In this document: in pieces, positions 26,424-32,724 of the stretch | Layout of the letters: every line of letters begins with the position of its first letter | Numbering within the stretch: position 1 is the first letter of the stretch | Assembly (NCBI GenBank): GCA_934718065.1 | Contig: CAKUZR010000002.1 | Location: 124,001 to 188,000 of the forward strand | Direction of reading: 5' to 3' | Length of the DNA: 64,000 nt | Source of the DNA: an uncultured Treponema sp. | GTDB taxonomy: Bacteria > Spirochaetota > Spirochaetia > Treponematales > Treponemataceae | Made by a program: the position numbers and the translations under genes | The notes under the pieces: model-generated | Database searches by the model: none | The model's input: the letters and a program-made list of their open reading frames with translations, nothing else | Told to the model about the DNA's origin: nothing

Positions 26424-26867
26424 CTAGAAGCTTATATTTTTGAACTGCTCGCTCGCTTCCAGAAGTTTATTTTCAGTTTCCGCCATATATTTTTCGTAGG
26501 ACTGCGCATCCCAAAGCTCAATAAATTTCTGCTCGCCAAGAAAAACACAGTCTTTTGAAAGAGAAGCGTACTCCCTTAAACTTTGCGGGATAGAAAGGCG
26601 TCCGGATTTATCGAACTCAATTTCCTGAGCCGGCGCAATAAAACGCCGCATGATAATCCTGTTCTGCTCGCTGAACGGCGAAGCATTTGCCATCAGCTTG
26701 GAAGACATATTTTCCCATTCTTCCGTAGTAAAAAGCCACAGACAACGCTCGATTGCCTTTGTAACAATCATAACATTTGAAGAAATTCCGGCGCGCAACC
26801 TTGAAGGAAACATAATTCGCCCTTTTTCATCAAGGGTATTTTTATATTCACCTGTAAGAAGTTTCAT
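26424..26867 (-). CDS. mraZ: Transcriptional regulator MraZ
   Basis: MraZ is an AbrB-fold, ring-forming DNA-binding protein that represses its own division cluster. The two SpoVT/AbrB-like repeats are TGEYKNTLDEKGRIMFPSRL and IAPAQEIEFDKSGRLSIPQS; both carry the DxxGRxxxP motif that contacts DNA. The 147-residue length is usual. The ATG at 26867 starts MKLLTGEY. An array of TGG-containing decamers directly upstream fits the known MraZ operator form. Confidence 0.97.
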   Translation of the reverse strand: MKLLTGEYKNTLDEKGRIMFPSRLRAGISSNVMIVTKAIERCLWLFTTEEWENMSSKLMANASPFSEQNRIIMRRFIAPAQEIEFDKSGRLSIPQSLREYASLSKDCVFLGEQKFIELWDAQSYEKYMAETENKLLEASEQFKNISF

Positions 26868-26912
26868 GCCATTTTCTTCCACTTTTTACTACTTTTTCCC
26901 ACTTAAATACCA
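26868..26912 (-). promoter_or_regulatory. MraZ box array upstream of mraZ
   Basis: On the minus strand the mraZ leader carries TGGGA, TAGTA, TGGAA and TGGCA whose first T falls at 26901, 26891, 26881 and 26871, an exact 10-bp period. A further TGGTA lies 11 bp upstream at 26912. MraZ of other bacteria binds TGGGN repeats spaced by 5 nt, that is, a 10-bp period. Two TTGACT hexamers (26939-26934 and 26922-26917) upstream are candidate -35 boxes; no clear -10 was found. Confidence 0.6.
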
Positions 26913-26930
26913 TTTTAGTCAACAAATTCA

Positions 26931-26958
26931 TAAAGTCAATTGCAAAAATTGCCGATAA
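26931..26958 (+). promoter_or_regulatory. Sigma-28 (FliA) type promoter of the 27016 gene
   Basis: TAAA (26931-26934), a 16-nt spacer and GCCGATAA (26951-26958) form a near-perfect flagellar sigma-28 promoter. The -35 overlaps one of the two TTGACT hexamers of the divergent mraZ promoter region. Downstream are a perfect stem AAAAACTT-CC-AAGTTTTT (26963-26980) and a TATACGTATA palindrome (26996-27005). Confidence 0.65.
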
Positions 26959-27015
26959 ATACAAAAACTTCCAAGTTTTTATATATTTTTCCACATATAC
27001 GTATAGTAAGAAAAA

Positions 27016-27750
27016 ATGATAAACACATACAAAGAAAGCAGCCTTCACAGGACTCTGAAAAATCTTTACGCGCTGGAAGAAGGCTCAAAAACCGAAGCAG
27101 CGGCGGACGGCCATATTTACGATATTCTTACAAAAGACGGAAATGTAATCGAAATTCAAACCCAGAACCTTGGAAAACTGCTTGAAAAAATCCAGGATGC
27201 TCTCGCAAAAAACAGAAAATGCAAAATCGTTCATCCATTGATTGTGGCAAAAACGATTGAAACTTACTCCGAAGACGGAATTCTTTTAAAAAAAAGCCGG
27301 AGCCCGAAAAAAGCGAATGAATACACGCTGCTGAAGGAACTTACCGGAATTTTTCCAGTTCTGCCGGAAAAAAATTTTTCACTTGAAATTCTTTTTGTAA
27401 AAACCACTGAAATAAGAAAAAAAACAGAAACGCCGGAACAGTCGGAAAACAAAAGGCGCAGATTCAAAAAAGACTGGCAAAAAACAGACAAAAAACTGAA
27501 TGAAATAATTGAAACAAAAACATTTTCGTACCCGAAAAGCTACCTGGAGCTGCTTCCATCCGGGCTTCCTGAAGAATTCTGCGCAAAAGACATAGCGGAA
27601 CTTCTAAAACGCGACAAATCCAAGCCGAAAAACGCAGGCAGCTTTGCAAATCTTATCGCATGGCTTTTTTCAAGAACCGGCATATTTGAACAGACAAAAA
27701 CAAAAGGCCGCGCAAAATTCTACAGAATTTCAAAAATGATAGAAAAATAA
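27016..27750 (+). CDS. Unknown protein, possible PD-(D/E)xK-type nuclease fold with C-terminal winged helix
   Basis: The function is not recognised. The 244-residue protein opens with SSLHRTLKNLYA, then GHIYDILTKDGNVIEIQTQN. The spacing of Asp and the ExQ pair on successive predicted beta strands resembles the PD-(D/E)xK nuclease core (D-x10-ExQ/K), with HPLIVAKTIETY as the next strand. The middle (about residues 135-165) is lysine-rich and probably unstructured. The C-terminal 75 residues (LPEEFCAKDIAELLKRDKSK; later LIAWLFSRTGIFEQT) look like a winged helix. The nuclease assignment is inference from pattern only. It has its own sigma-28 type promoter and a weak ribosome-binding site, and stands divergent from mraZ. 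Confidence 0.55.
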   Translation: MINTYKESSLHRTLKNLYALEEGSKTEAAADGHIYDILTKDGNVIEIQTQNLGKLLEKIQDALAKNRKCKIVHPLIVAKTIETYSEDGILLKKSRSPKKANEYTLLKELTGIFPVLPEKNFSLEILFVKTTEIRKKTETPEQSENKRRRFKKDWQKTDKKLNEIIETKTFSYPKSYLELLPSGLPEEFCAKDIAELLKRDKSKPKNAGSFANLIAWLFSRTGIFEQTKTKGRAKFYRISKMIEK

Positions 27751-27791
27751 AAAAACACCGCAAGCAACGGACACAAAATTCTCCGCCGGAC

Positions 27792-27826
27792 AAAAAAAAG
27801 CCACCTGATTTTTTCAAGCGGCTTTC
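27792..27826 (-). terminator. Rho-independent terminator of the flaA operon
   Basis: On the minus strand AAAGCC (27825-27820) pairs with GGCTTT (27802-27797) around an A-rich loop. It is followed by a run of eight T, 18 nt after the stop of the second flaA gene. The stem is short. Confidence 0.6.
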
Positions 27827-27843
27827 TTAGCGACTACACCCGA

Positions 27844-28557
27844 TTACCAGGCGTCAGACATATCGTCAACATCCTGATTTTCCAGGTCGTAAAGATCTGT
27901 TACACAGCGGAGGTCGTCAAGGTACATATAATATGTTCCGCGGGCAAGCATTGGATTGCAGTCAACACGGAAACCGATAATGCGGAGTCCAGGCTTGTTT
28001 CCGTAATACGGGCTGCGCTGAACAATTCCATGCTCGCTGTCCGGGCTAGGCGGAACTACGCAAGTAAGCTTCTTCCAGCCGGAAAAACCAAGATTTCCCA
28101 TATAAAGCTCATAATTGCGGCCGAAATAATCTTCAACCAGAAGATACATATCGTGTCCCTGGTTGCGTCCGCAAACCCATACAGAGACAGTTTTTGTAAC
28201 ACCTTCGATTGCAATCGGACGCTGCGCTGTAATGTAGAAAGAATTTACACCGCGGCGGAAAAATTCAACTTTAACACCAAGAACCTGTGTGTCCTCAGCA
28301 TCCTCATCACCTTTCAAAGGCTCCTTCATTGCAGGGGCTCCCTCAAAATTGCGTGCGGAAATAACACCATAATCCGGCGACATATGAACAAACCATGAGC
28401 CGTCGCGTTCAAAACGATCCAAAGACTGCTCGCGCAAAGCCTGCATTGCTGAATCGTTTCCAACAGTTTCCGGGTTAGGATCTTCAACAAGACTGTTCTG
28501 GGCAAAAACTGCGCAAGCCGCAGCTGCAACTAAAACTGACAAAAGAAACTTTTTCAT
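27844..28557 (-). CDS. Flagellar filament outer layer (sheath) protein, FlaA family (second copy)
   Basis: FlaA proteins coat the FlaB core of spirochaete periplasmic flagella and reach the periplasm by the Sec route. An N-terminal signal peptide (KKFLLSVLVAAAACAVFAQN) is followed by the FlaA fold. Characteristic segments are VKVEFFRRGVNSFYI, VSVWVCGRNQGHDMYLLVED, LGFSGWKKLTCVVP, GLRIIGFRVDC and YYMYLDDLRCVTDLY. The acidic tail is short. It is paired with another FlaA gene 2 nt upstream, as in T. pallidum, where a pair also lies beside the aldolase gene (from memory). Confidence 0.9.
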   Translation of the reverse strand: MKKFLLSVLVAAAACAVFAQNSLVEDPNPETVGNDSAMQALREQSLDRFERDGSWFVHMSPDYGVISARNFEGAPAMKEPLKGDEDAEDTQVLGVKVEFFRRGVNSFYITAQRPIAIEGVTKTVSVWVCGRNQGHDMYLLVEDYFGRNYELYMGNLGFSGWKKLTCVVPPSPDSEHGIVQRSPYYGNKPGLRIIGFRVDCNPMLARGTYYMYLDDLRCVTDLYDLENQDVDDMSDAW

Positions 28558-28559
28558 TA

Positions 28560-29315
28560 TTATTTAGCCTCCGAAGAAGAATTTGAAGAAGATGAATTTG
28601 CATTTGCAGCGTTAGTTCCTGTTTCCGCATTGCTGAAATCCTGATCCTTCAACTCATAGCCATCGTAAATGTATGACAAAGAATTAGACATATATTTGAT
28701 ATTGTCAAAATAGATTGTAAAGTCATCAACATATTCAGCGGCATCCGATCTGATTCTAAATCCAACCAGAGAAAGATTTCTTGGACCGGAACGAAGCCTT
28801 GAATGCTGGCTGATCCATCCAGGAATCTTGACGATGACATTCTTCCAGCCGTTAAAGCGGGTGTTGCATACAGGCAGAACATGAACACGTCCGTCAGCGT
28901 CGCGGATCATAACTTCAAGATAATAGAGATAATTTGCGCCCCATACCCAGAAATCAAGGTGATCAACATTTCCAATGAACGGAGGCTCATAAGTTTTTCC
29001 GTCTTTCATAGGAATAACTTCAAGCCAGTTGTCGCCTTTCCGGTTGAAAGCAGCATTTATGCCGAAAACCTTCGGCTCAACATCAGCAGGCTGGAACGGT
29101 TTCAAAGAATTAGGAATTCCATTGAAATAACCAAACTTTGGATAACCTTCTGCAACAAAGCGGCTGGCATTTACTGTCCAAGACCAGTCCTTTTCTGTGT
29201 CAAAGTTATCAATAACGAATGTTTCAACACTTTTTGAGTTTGGCTGGCTGAATGCCGGAATGCAAAGCGCAAAAAGCAGTGCAAGATTTACAAAGACTCT
29301 CAAGCCCTTTTTCAT
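28560..29315 (-). CDS. Flagellar filament outer layer (sheath) protein, FlaA family (first copy)
   Basis: The 251-residue product has a signal peptide (RVFVNLALLFALCIPAFS) and the FlaA motifs FVIDNFDTEKDWSWTV, VFGINAAFNRKGDNWLEVIP, LDFWVWGANYLYYLEVMI, TRFNGWKNVIVKIPGWI, LSLVGFRIRSDA and YFDNIKYMSNSL. The C-terminus is a serine/asparagine-rich tail. Sequence similarity to the following gene is moderate, so the two are old paralogues. The 5' leader carries a perfect inverted repeat and, further upstream, a sigma-28 type promoter, which fits late flagellar expression. Confidence 0.92.
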   Translation of the reverse strand: MKKGLRVFVNLALLFALCIPAFSQPNSKSVETFVIDNFDTEKDWSWTVNASRFVAEGYPKFGYFNGIPNSLKPFQPADVEPKVFGINAAFNRKGDNWLEVIPMKDGKTYEPPFIGNVDHLDFWVWGANYLYYLEVMIRDADGRVHVLPVCNTRFNGWKNVIVKIPGWISQHSRLRSGPRNLSLVGFRIRSDAAEYVDDFTIYFDNIKYMSNSLSYIYDGYELKDQDFSNAETGTNAANANSSSSNSSSEAK

Positions 29316-29369
29316 GTAAAACTCCTTATTAGCATATTACATTCCGAAATTGGAATGTATCATTCAAGA

Positions 29370-29397
29370 TTATCGGAATAAATATATTTAATGTTTA
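29370..29397 (-). promoter_or_regulatory. Sigma-28 (FliA) type promoter of the flaA pair
   Basis: On the minus strand TAAA (29397-29394) is followed after 16 nt by TCCGATAA (29377-29370), close to the flagellar sigma-28 consensus. The leader to the flaA ATG is about 50 nt and contains a perfect 7-bp inverted repeat and an AAGGAG ribosome-binding site. Confidence 0.65.
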
Positions 29398-29540
29398 CAG
29401 TTTTTACTTCTTCAAAAATTAAGAATCAATTCTTGATAAGTCATTACAATTATATTTACAGTATTATTATTTGTCAAATTGTTTGCCCCAATTAAAGAAA
29501 CTATTTTCAATCAGGCTGAATTATGATACGATAGAAAAAG

Positions 29541-29594
29541 TCCGGGAATCGACTGAGATTTTCCGGAAATATTGTGCAAGGTCATGAGTTGCAC
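29541..29594 (+). promoter_or_regulatory. Two leader hairpins upstream of fba
   Basis: TCCGGGAATC (29541-29550) pairs with GATTTTCCGGA (29557-29567) with one bulge and a 6-nt loop. GTGCAA (29574-29579) pairs perfectly with TTGCAC (29589-29594). Both lie in the presumed 5' UTR, with the TGGAGGT ribosome-binding site 16 nt after the second. No known riboswitch class was recognised. Confidence 0.4.
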
Positions 29595-29623
29595 GATTAT
29601 CGAAATATTTTGGAGGTCATAAA

Positions 29624-30490
29624 ATGGCATTAGTTTCAGCAGTTGAAATGGTTAATAAGGCTCACGCTGGTCATTACGCAATTCCTGCATTCAACACAAA
29701 CAACCTTGAATGGACAAAATCTATTCTTGCTGGTATCCAGGAAGCGAAATCACCTGCTATCATCCAGGTTTCTGAAGGCGCGGCAAAATACATGGGAGGC
29801 TACAAAACTGTTGTAAATCTTGTGAAAGATCTTTACGAGTCAATGGGAATCACAGTTCCTGTAGCGCTTCACCTTGACCACGGAACTTATGAAGGCGCGA
29901 AAAAAGTAATTGAAGCCGGATTCACATCTGTAATGTTCGACGGATCTCACTTCGACTTCGATGAAAACGTTGCAAAATCAAAGGAAATCATCGCTCTTGC
30001 GCACGCAAAGGGAATGTCTGTTGAATGTGAAGTTGGCGGAATCGGCGGAACTGAAGACGGAGTTACTTCAAACGGCGAGCTCGCAGACCCAGAGGAATGC
30101 AAGAACATCGCGGCTCTTGGAGTTGACTTCCTTGCTGCCGGAATCGGAAACATCCACGGCGTTTATCCAGAGAACTGGAAGGGCTTGAACTTTGACCAGC
30201 TTGACAAAATCAACAAGGCTGTAGAAGGAAAACCGCTTGTTCTTCACGGAGGCTCAGGAATTCCGTTCGACCAGGTTCACAAGGCTGTAACACTTGGCGT
30301 TTCAAAAGTAAACATCAACACAGAGCTTCAGCTTGAATTTGCCGCTGCAACAAGAAAGTACATTGAAGCCGGAAAAGACAAGGAAGGAAAAGGCTACGAT
30401 CCTAGAAAACTTCTGAAGCCAGGCTTTGACGCAATCACAGCAAAAGTAATTGACCTCTGCAAGGCGTTCGGCTCAGCTGGACAGGCTTAA
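29624..30490 (+). CDS. fba: Class II fructose-1,6-bisphosphate aldolase
   Basis: Catalyses reversible cleavage of fructose 1,6-bisphosphate to dihydroxyacetone phosphate and glyceraldehyde 3-phosphate in glycolysis, with a zinc cofactor. Class II signatures are HYAIPAFNTNNLEWTKSILA, ALHLDHGTYEGAKKVIEAGF with the catalytic Asp and a zinc His, GSHFDFDENV, VECEVGGIGGTEDG, IHGVYP and PLVLHGGSGIP. The 288-residue length fits the short class IIB form. A strong TGGAGGT ribosome-binding site precedes the ATG and codon use is strongly biased, consistent with high expression. It is divergent from the flaA pair, with an intrinsic terminator after it. Confidence 0.98.
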   Translation: MALVSAVEMVNKAHAGHYAIPAFNTNNLEWTKSILAGIQEAKSPAIIQVSEGAAKYMGGYKTVVNLVKDLYESMGITVPVALHLDHGTYEGAKKVIEAGFTSVMFDGSHFDFDENVAKSKEIIALAHAKGMSVECEVGGIGGTEDGVTSNGELADPEECKNIAALGVDFLAAGIGNIHGVYPENWKGLNFDQLDKINKAVEGKPLVLHGGSGIPFDQVHKAVTLGVSKVNINTELQLEFAAATRKYIEAGKDKEGKGYDPRKLLKPGFDAITAKVIDLCKAFGSAGQA

Positions 30491-30521
30491 CAGATTGAAC
30501 AGCTTCTGAAATAGAAACTGG

Positions 30522-30560
30522 AAAGCCCGGGATTTTTTAAGATTCCGGGCTTTTATTTTT
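30522..30560 (+). terminator. Rho-independent terminator after fba (works on both strands)
   Basis: AAAGCCCGGga (30522-30532) pairs with ttCCGGGCTTT (30543-30553) around an A/T-rich loop and is followed by T runs. It lies in the 71-nt convergent gap between fba and nudC, so it can end both transcripts. Confidence 0.85.
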
Positions 30561-30561
30561 T

Positions 30562-31494
30562 TTAAAACAGACTGTGAATCAGCTTGTAGGCGATTGAGCC
30601 GGGCGGCGGGCTGTCGGGACAGTTTTCGGGGTCGAACCAGGAGGCGTCGGCGATTTCGTTTTTTTGAAGGACGAGCTCGCCGCTTTCATATTCCGCGGTA
30701 AAACCAAGCATAAGCTGATCAGGAAACGGCCAGCTCTGGCTTCCGCGGTAGACAAGATTTTTTATGCGCAAACCGGTTTCCTCAAAAACTTCGCGGCGGC
30801 ACGCCTGCTCCGCAGACTCGCCTGCTTCGATAAACCCAGCAATGCAGGCGTGCATCGATGTATTTCTGTAAGTGTGCCGCGCAAGAAGAACTTTTCCTTC
30901 GCTGTTGCGGACGGCAATTATTACGCACGGCTCAATTCTGGGAAAATATATTTTGTTGCAGCCTGAACATTCCAGCGCAGAAAGCTCCCTGTGAAAATGC
31001 AGCTCTTTACCGCAGCTGGAGCAGAATTTTAAACTGCTTTTCCAGTCAAGAATGTGCTTTGCCCGGAACAAAGGCGCGCTTTTTATTTCCTCGTTGGCGG
31101 CAAAATACTGGCGCAAAGTCTGGAAGGAATATTCTGCGGTGACAAGTTCTTTTGAAGGTAGTAAAACGGCGCAAAATCCCTGCTGAAGAAACTGCGGGGG
31201 CGTTGCGGGGGCGGCAGCCCCTGCACGGTGGGTAGCGGACAAGCCAACAAAGCGGAGCGAACCGTCCTGCTCGCAGAGGCGGCTCGCGGAGCGGCTTGGC
31301 TTGGGAGCGCAGGGCGGTTGTCCGCCCTCATTCTGTATAATTTCTTCTATAAATTCCGCATCCGGATAGCGGCGCTTGAAATCCAGAAGGTCGCGGAAAT
31401 TCAGCTCAGAGCCGTCGGAATGAAGAACGCACTCCTTTCCAATCAGCGCGAAGCAGCGGCGCGTTGTTTTTTCAGGGTTTTCGAGGAACGGCAT
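30562..31494 (-). CDS. nudC: NADH pyrophosphatase NudC (RNA deNADding-type NUDIX), with in-frame repeat insertion
   Basis: NudC hydrolyses NAD(H) and removes NAD caps from RNA. The C-terminal half has the zinc ribbon (FCSSCGKE, then LECSGCNK), the NUDIX box GFIEAGESAEQACRREVFEE with TGL, and the NudC-specific SQSWPFPDQLML motif (canonical SQPWPFPxS). Residues about 56-101 (EGGQPPCAPKPSRS onward to ATPPQFLQQ) are encoded by dispersed palindromic element C on the opposite orientation. That segment separates the N-terminal domain from the zinc ribbon and has no counterpart in the family. The frame is kept open through the element. Start ATG directly follows the acetyltransferase stop, so the two are co-transcribed. 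Confidence 0.9.
   Translation of the reverse strand: MPFLENPEKTTRRCFALIGKECVLHSDGSELNFRDLLDFKRRYPDAEFIEEIIQNEGGQPPCAPKPSRSASRLCEQDGSLRFVGLSATHRAGAAAPATPPQFLQQGFCAVLLPSKELVTAEYSFQTLRQYFAANEEIKSAPLFRAKHILDWKSSLKFCSSCGKELHFHRELSALECSGCNKIYFPRIEPCVIIAVRNSEGKVLLARHTYRNTSMHACIAGFIEAGESAEQACRREVFEETGLRIKNLVYRGSQSWPFPDQLMLGFTAEYESGELVLQKNEIADASWFDPENCPDSPPPGSIAYKLIHSLF
31193..31327. repeat. Dispersed GC-rich palindromic element, copy C (inside nudC)
   Basis: This is a 135-bp GC-rich block in inverse orientation to copies A and B. Read on the minus strand, its first 20 nt (GGGCGGACAACCGCCCTGCG) are identical to the start of copy B. CTACCCACCGTGC and a CGCCCCCGCAACGCC end block follow in the same order. 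The middle is longer and different and contains further inverted repeats (AAGCCAAGCCGCTCCGCG with CGGTTCGCTCCGCTTTG). It is wholly inside the coding frame of nudC and keeps it open. Confidence 0.85.
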
Positions 31495-32064
31495 TTATTT
31501 TTCCTGCTCCGGAAGATCCGGGAACGGCACAAACGGCTTCTGGCCGGCGTTGTGAGGGCCGAGCATTTTTTCCATCCAGACCATATTGTACCAATGGTTG
31601 AATTTATAGCCGCACGCGTGGAATTTTCCTGCCAGCTGATAGCCTTTTTTTGCGTGAAATTCAATGCTCGCGTTGTTCAGATGGGCGTCCGGAGCGTCTG
31701 TCTGGGCGATGCACGCGTTTGCGTTCAAAATATTCTGCTTTGCAAGAGTTGACTCAAGTTTTTCCAGGAGCGCGGAGCCAATTCCGGAGCGGCGCAGATT
31801 TTTTCTGACGTAAATTGAAGTTTCAACCGCCCAGTCATACGCTTTCCGTTCCTTGAAAGGGCCTGCGTAGGCGTAGCCGGCGATTTTTCCTTCTGATTCC
31901 GCGACGTAATACGGATAATTTTTTAATGTTCCGCGGATTCGGCTGCGAAATTCCTGCAAATCCGGCACATCGTACTCAAAAGTGATGGCCGTTTCTTTTA
32001 CGTAAGGCGCATAAATTTCAAGAAGCTCTTCTGCGTCGGATTCTGTTGCAATTCGGATTTTCAT
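31495..32064 (-). CDS. GNAT N-acetyltransferase, phosphinothricin-acetyltransferase-like
   Basis: This acetyl-CoA-dependent acetyltransferase has the N-terminal RIATESDAEELLEIYAPYV block, the acetyl-CoA loop YVRKNLRRSGIGSALLEKLE, and C-terminal NASIEFHAKKGYQLAGKF and FNHWYNMVWMEKML blocks. Together these place it in the Pat/Bar-like branch, which acetylates methionine sulfoximine, phosphinothricin or other amino-acid-like amines. The true substrate is unknown. The ATG at 32064 starts the domain; a further upstream in-frame start was rejected because it would run through the promoter. It heads a two-gene unit with nudC. Confidence 0.88.
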   Translation of the reverse strand: MKIRIATESDAEELLEIYAPYVKETAITFEYDVPDLQEFRSRIRGTLKNYPYYVAESEGKIAGYAYAGPFKERKAYDWAVETSIYVRKNLRRSGIGSALLEKLESTLAKQNILNANACIAQTDAPDAHLNNASIEFHAKKGYQLAGKFHACGYKFNHWYNMVWMEKMLGPHNAGQKPFVPFPDLPEQEK

Positions 32065-32073
32065 ATCAGCTGA

Positions 32074-32102
32074 ATAATACAAGAAAAACGCAGGCGGCAC
32101 AA
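32074..32102 (-). promoter_or_regulatory. Promoter of the acetyltransferase-nudC unit
   Basis: On the minus strand TTGTGC (32102-32097), a 17-nt spacer and TATTAT (32079-32074) end 9 nt before the ATG at 32064. No Shine-Dalgarno sequence is visible. A leader of 0-3 nt is predicted. Confidence 0.45.
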
Positions 32103-32163
32103 TATTTTTATTTGTCAGGATTTTTAGCTGCCTGCGGCGGGCGCAATTCATTTTCCGCGGGAA

Positions 32164-32706
32164 TTATTCATCCTTGCAGAATGAATTTTTAAATTCTTCA
32201 GTTTTGCTCCAGTATTTCTTGCCCCAGTTTTCAAAATTCCATTCGTCGGAATATTCGCTGCATTCGTAGTCAATGTAGAAAAGCTTTTCATCCTGAACGA
32301 TGAAATTTGTAGGATAATAATCAAGATTCAAGCCTTTTCCGTTGATTTTTTCCGCCATTTCCCGGGCCTGCACCAGATATTCAGGCTTCATTCCGCCGTT
32401 TTTAACAAGAGAAACAATGTCCGCGCCGTCAATAAATTCTTTCAGGACAATTTCTTTTTCAAAATCGATTTCATAAAGTTCCGGAACGTTTACGCCGGCT
32501 TCCACAAGACGCTTGTAGTCCCTGGCTTCCGCCTCAATTTTGTTTCCAAACTGAAAATAATCGCACGGCTCGTGGTGAATTTGCTTCAGCGTGTATTTTT
32601 TTCCGTCTTTTTCCGCAAGATATGAATAGCCGCCCTTGCCTTTCCCCAGGAGCTTTTTGATGGAAAACAATTTTCCGTTGACTTCAACGTTTTCTGGAAT
32701 CTGCAT
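32164..32706 (-). CDS. Small protein-kinase-like (RIO/Bud32-type) protein
   Basis: The 180-residue product keeps the minimal features of a protein-kinase-like fold: a glycine-rich loop (LGKGKGGYSYLAEKDGKKY), a VAIK-type lysine (TLKQIHHE), an alpha-C glutamate region (KIEAEARDYKRLV), a hinge (IVLKEFIDGADI), a catalytic loop of the form LNLDYYPTNFIV (Asp and Asn kept), and a DFG-like FYIDYEC. It ends shortly after this, so the C-lobe is much reduced. This resembles lipopolysaccharide kinase/RIO-like small kinases. The substrate is unknown. The ATG at 32706 has a strong AGGAGG. It follows cdd by 18 nt. Confidence 0.7.
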   Translation of the reverse strand: MQIPENVEVNGKLFSIKKLLGKGKGGYSYLAEKDGKKYTLKQIHHEPCDYFQFGNKIEAEARDYKRLVEAGVNVPELYEIDFEKEIVLKEFIDGADIVSLVKNGGMKPEYLVQAREMAEKINGKGLNLDYYPTNFIVQDEKLFYIDYECSEYSDEWNFENWGKKYWSKTEEFKNSFCKDE

Positions 32707-32724
32707 TTCTCCCTCCTTCAACGC

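Larger units (their letters stand above)
29316..29623. other. Divergent regulatory region between flaA genes and fba
   Basis: This is the only stretch over 300 nt without a gene. It holds the sigma-28 type promoter of flaA (29370-29397) and the inverted repeat ACATTCC-gaaatt-GGAATGT in the flaA leader (29339-29358). It also has a palindrome AAGAAT-CA-ATTCTT (29421-29434). On the fba side are a TATGAT -10 candidate (29522-29527) without a convincing -35, and two hairpins in the fba leader (29541-29567 and 29574-29594). No open frame with coding character was seen. Confidence 0.6.

Noticed and set aside
29493-29532. Sigma-28 promoter for fba (TAAAGAAA with GCTGAATT or ACGATAG)
   Set aside because: The spacing and the -10 do not fit the form seen at the other three sites.
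31143-31192. A frameshift or pseudogene in nudC because of the repeat insertion
   Set aside because: The frame is open on both sides of the element and all downstream zinc and NUDIX motifs are in the same frame, so the gene is not called a pseudogene.
32090-32160. Possible fourth copy of the palindromic element (CGCAGGCGGC with GCTGCCTGCG)
   Set aside because: It shares GC-richness and a weak hairpin but none of the diagnostic blocks (CTACCCAC, CGCAACGCCC, GGGCGGACAACC).
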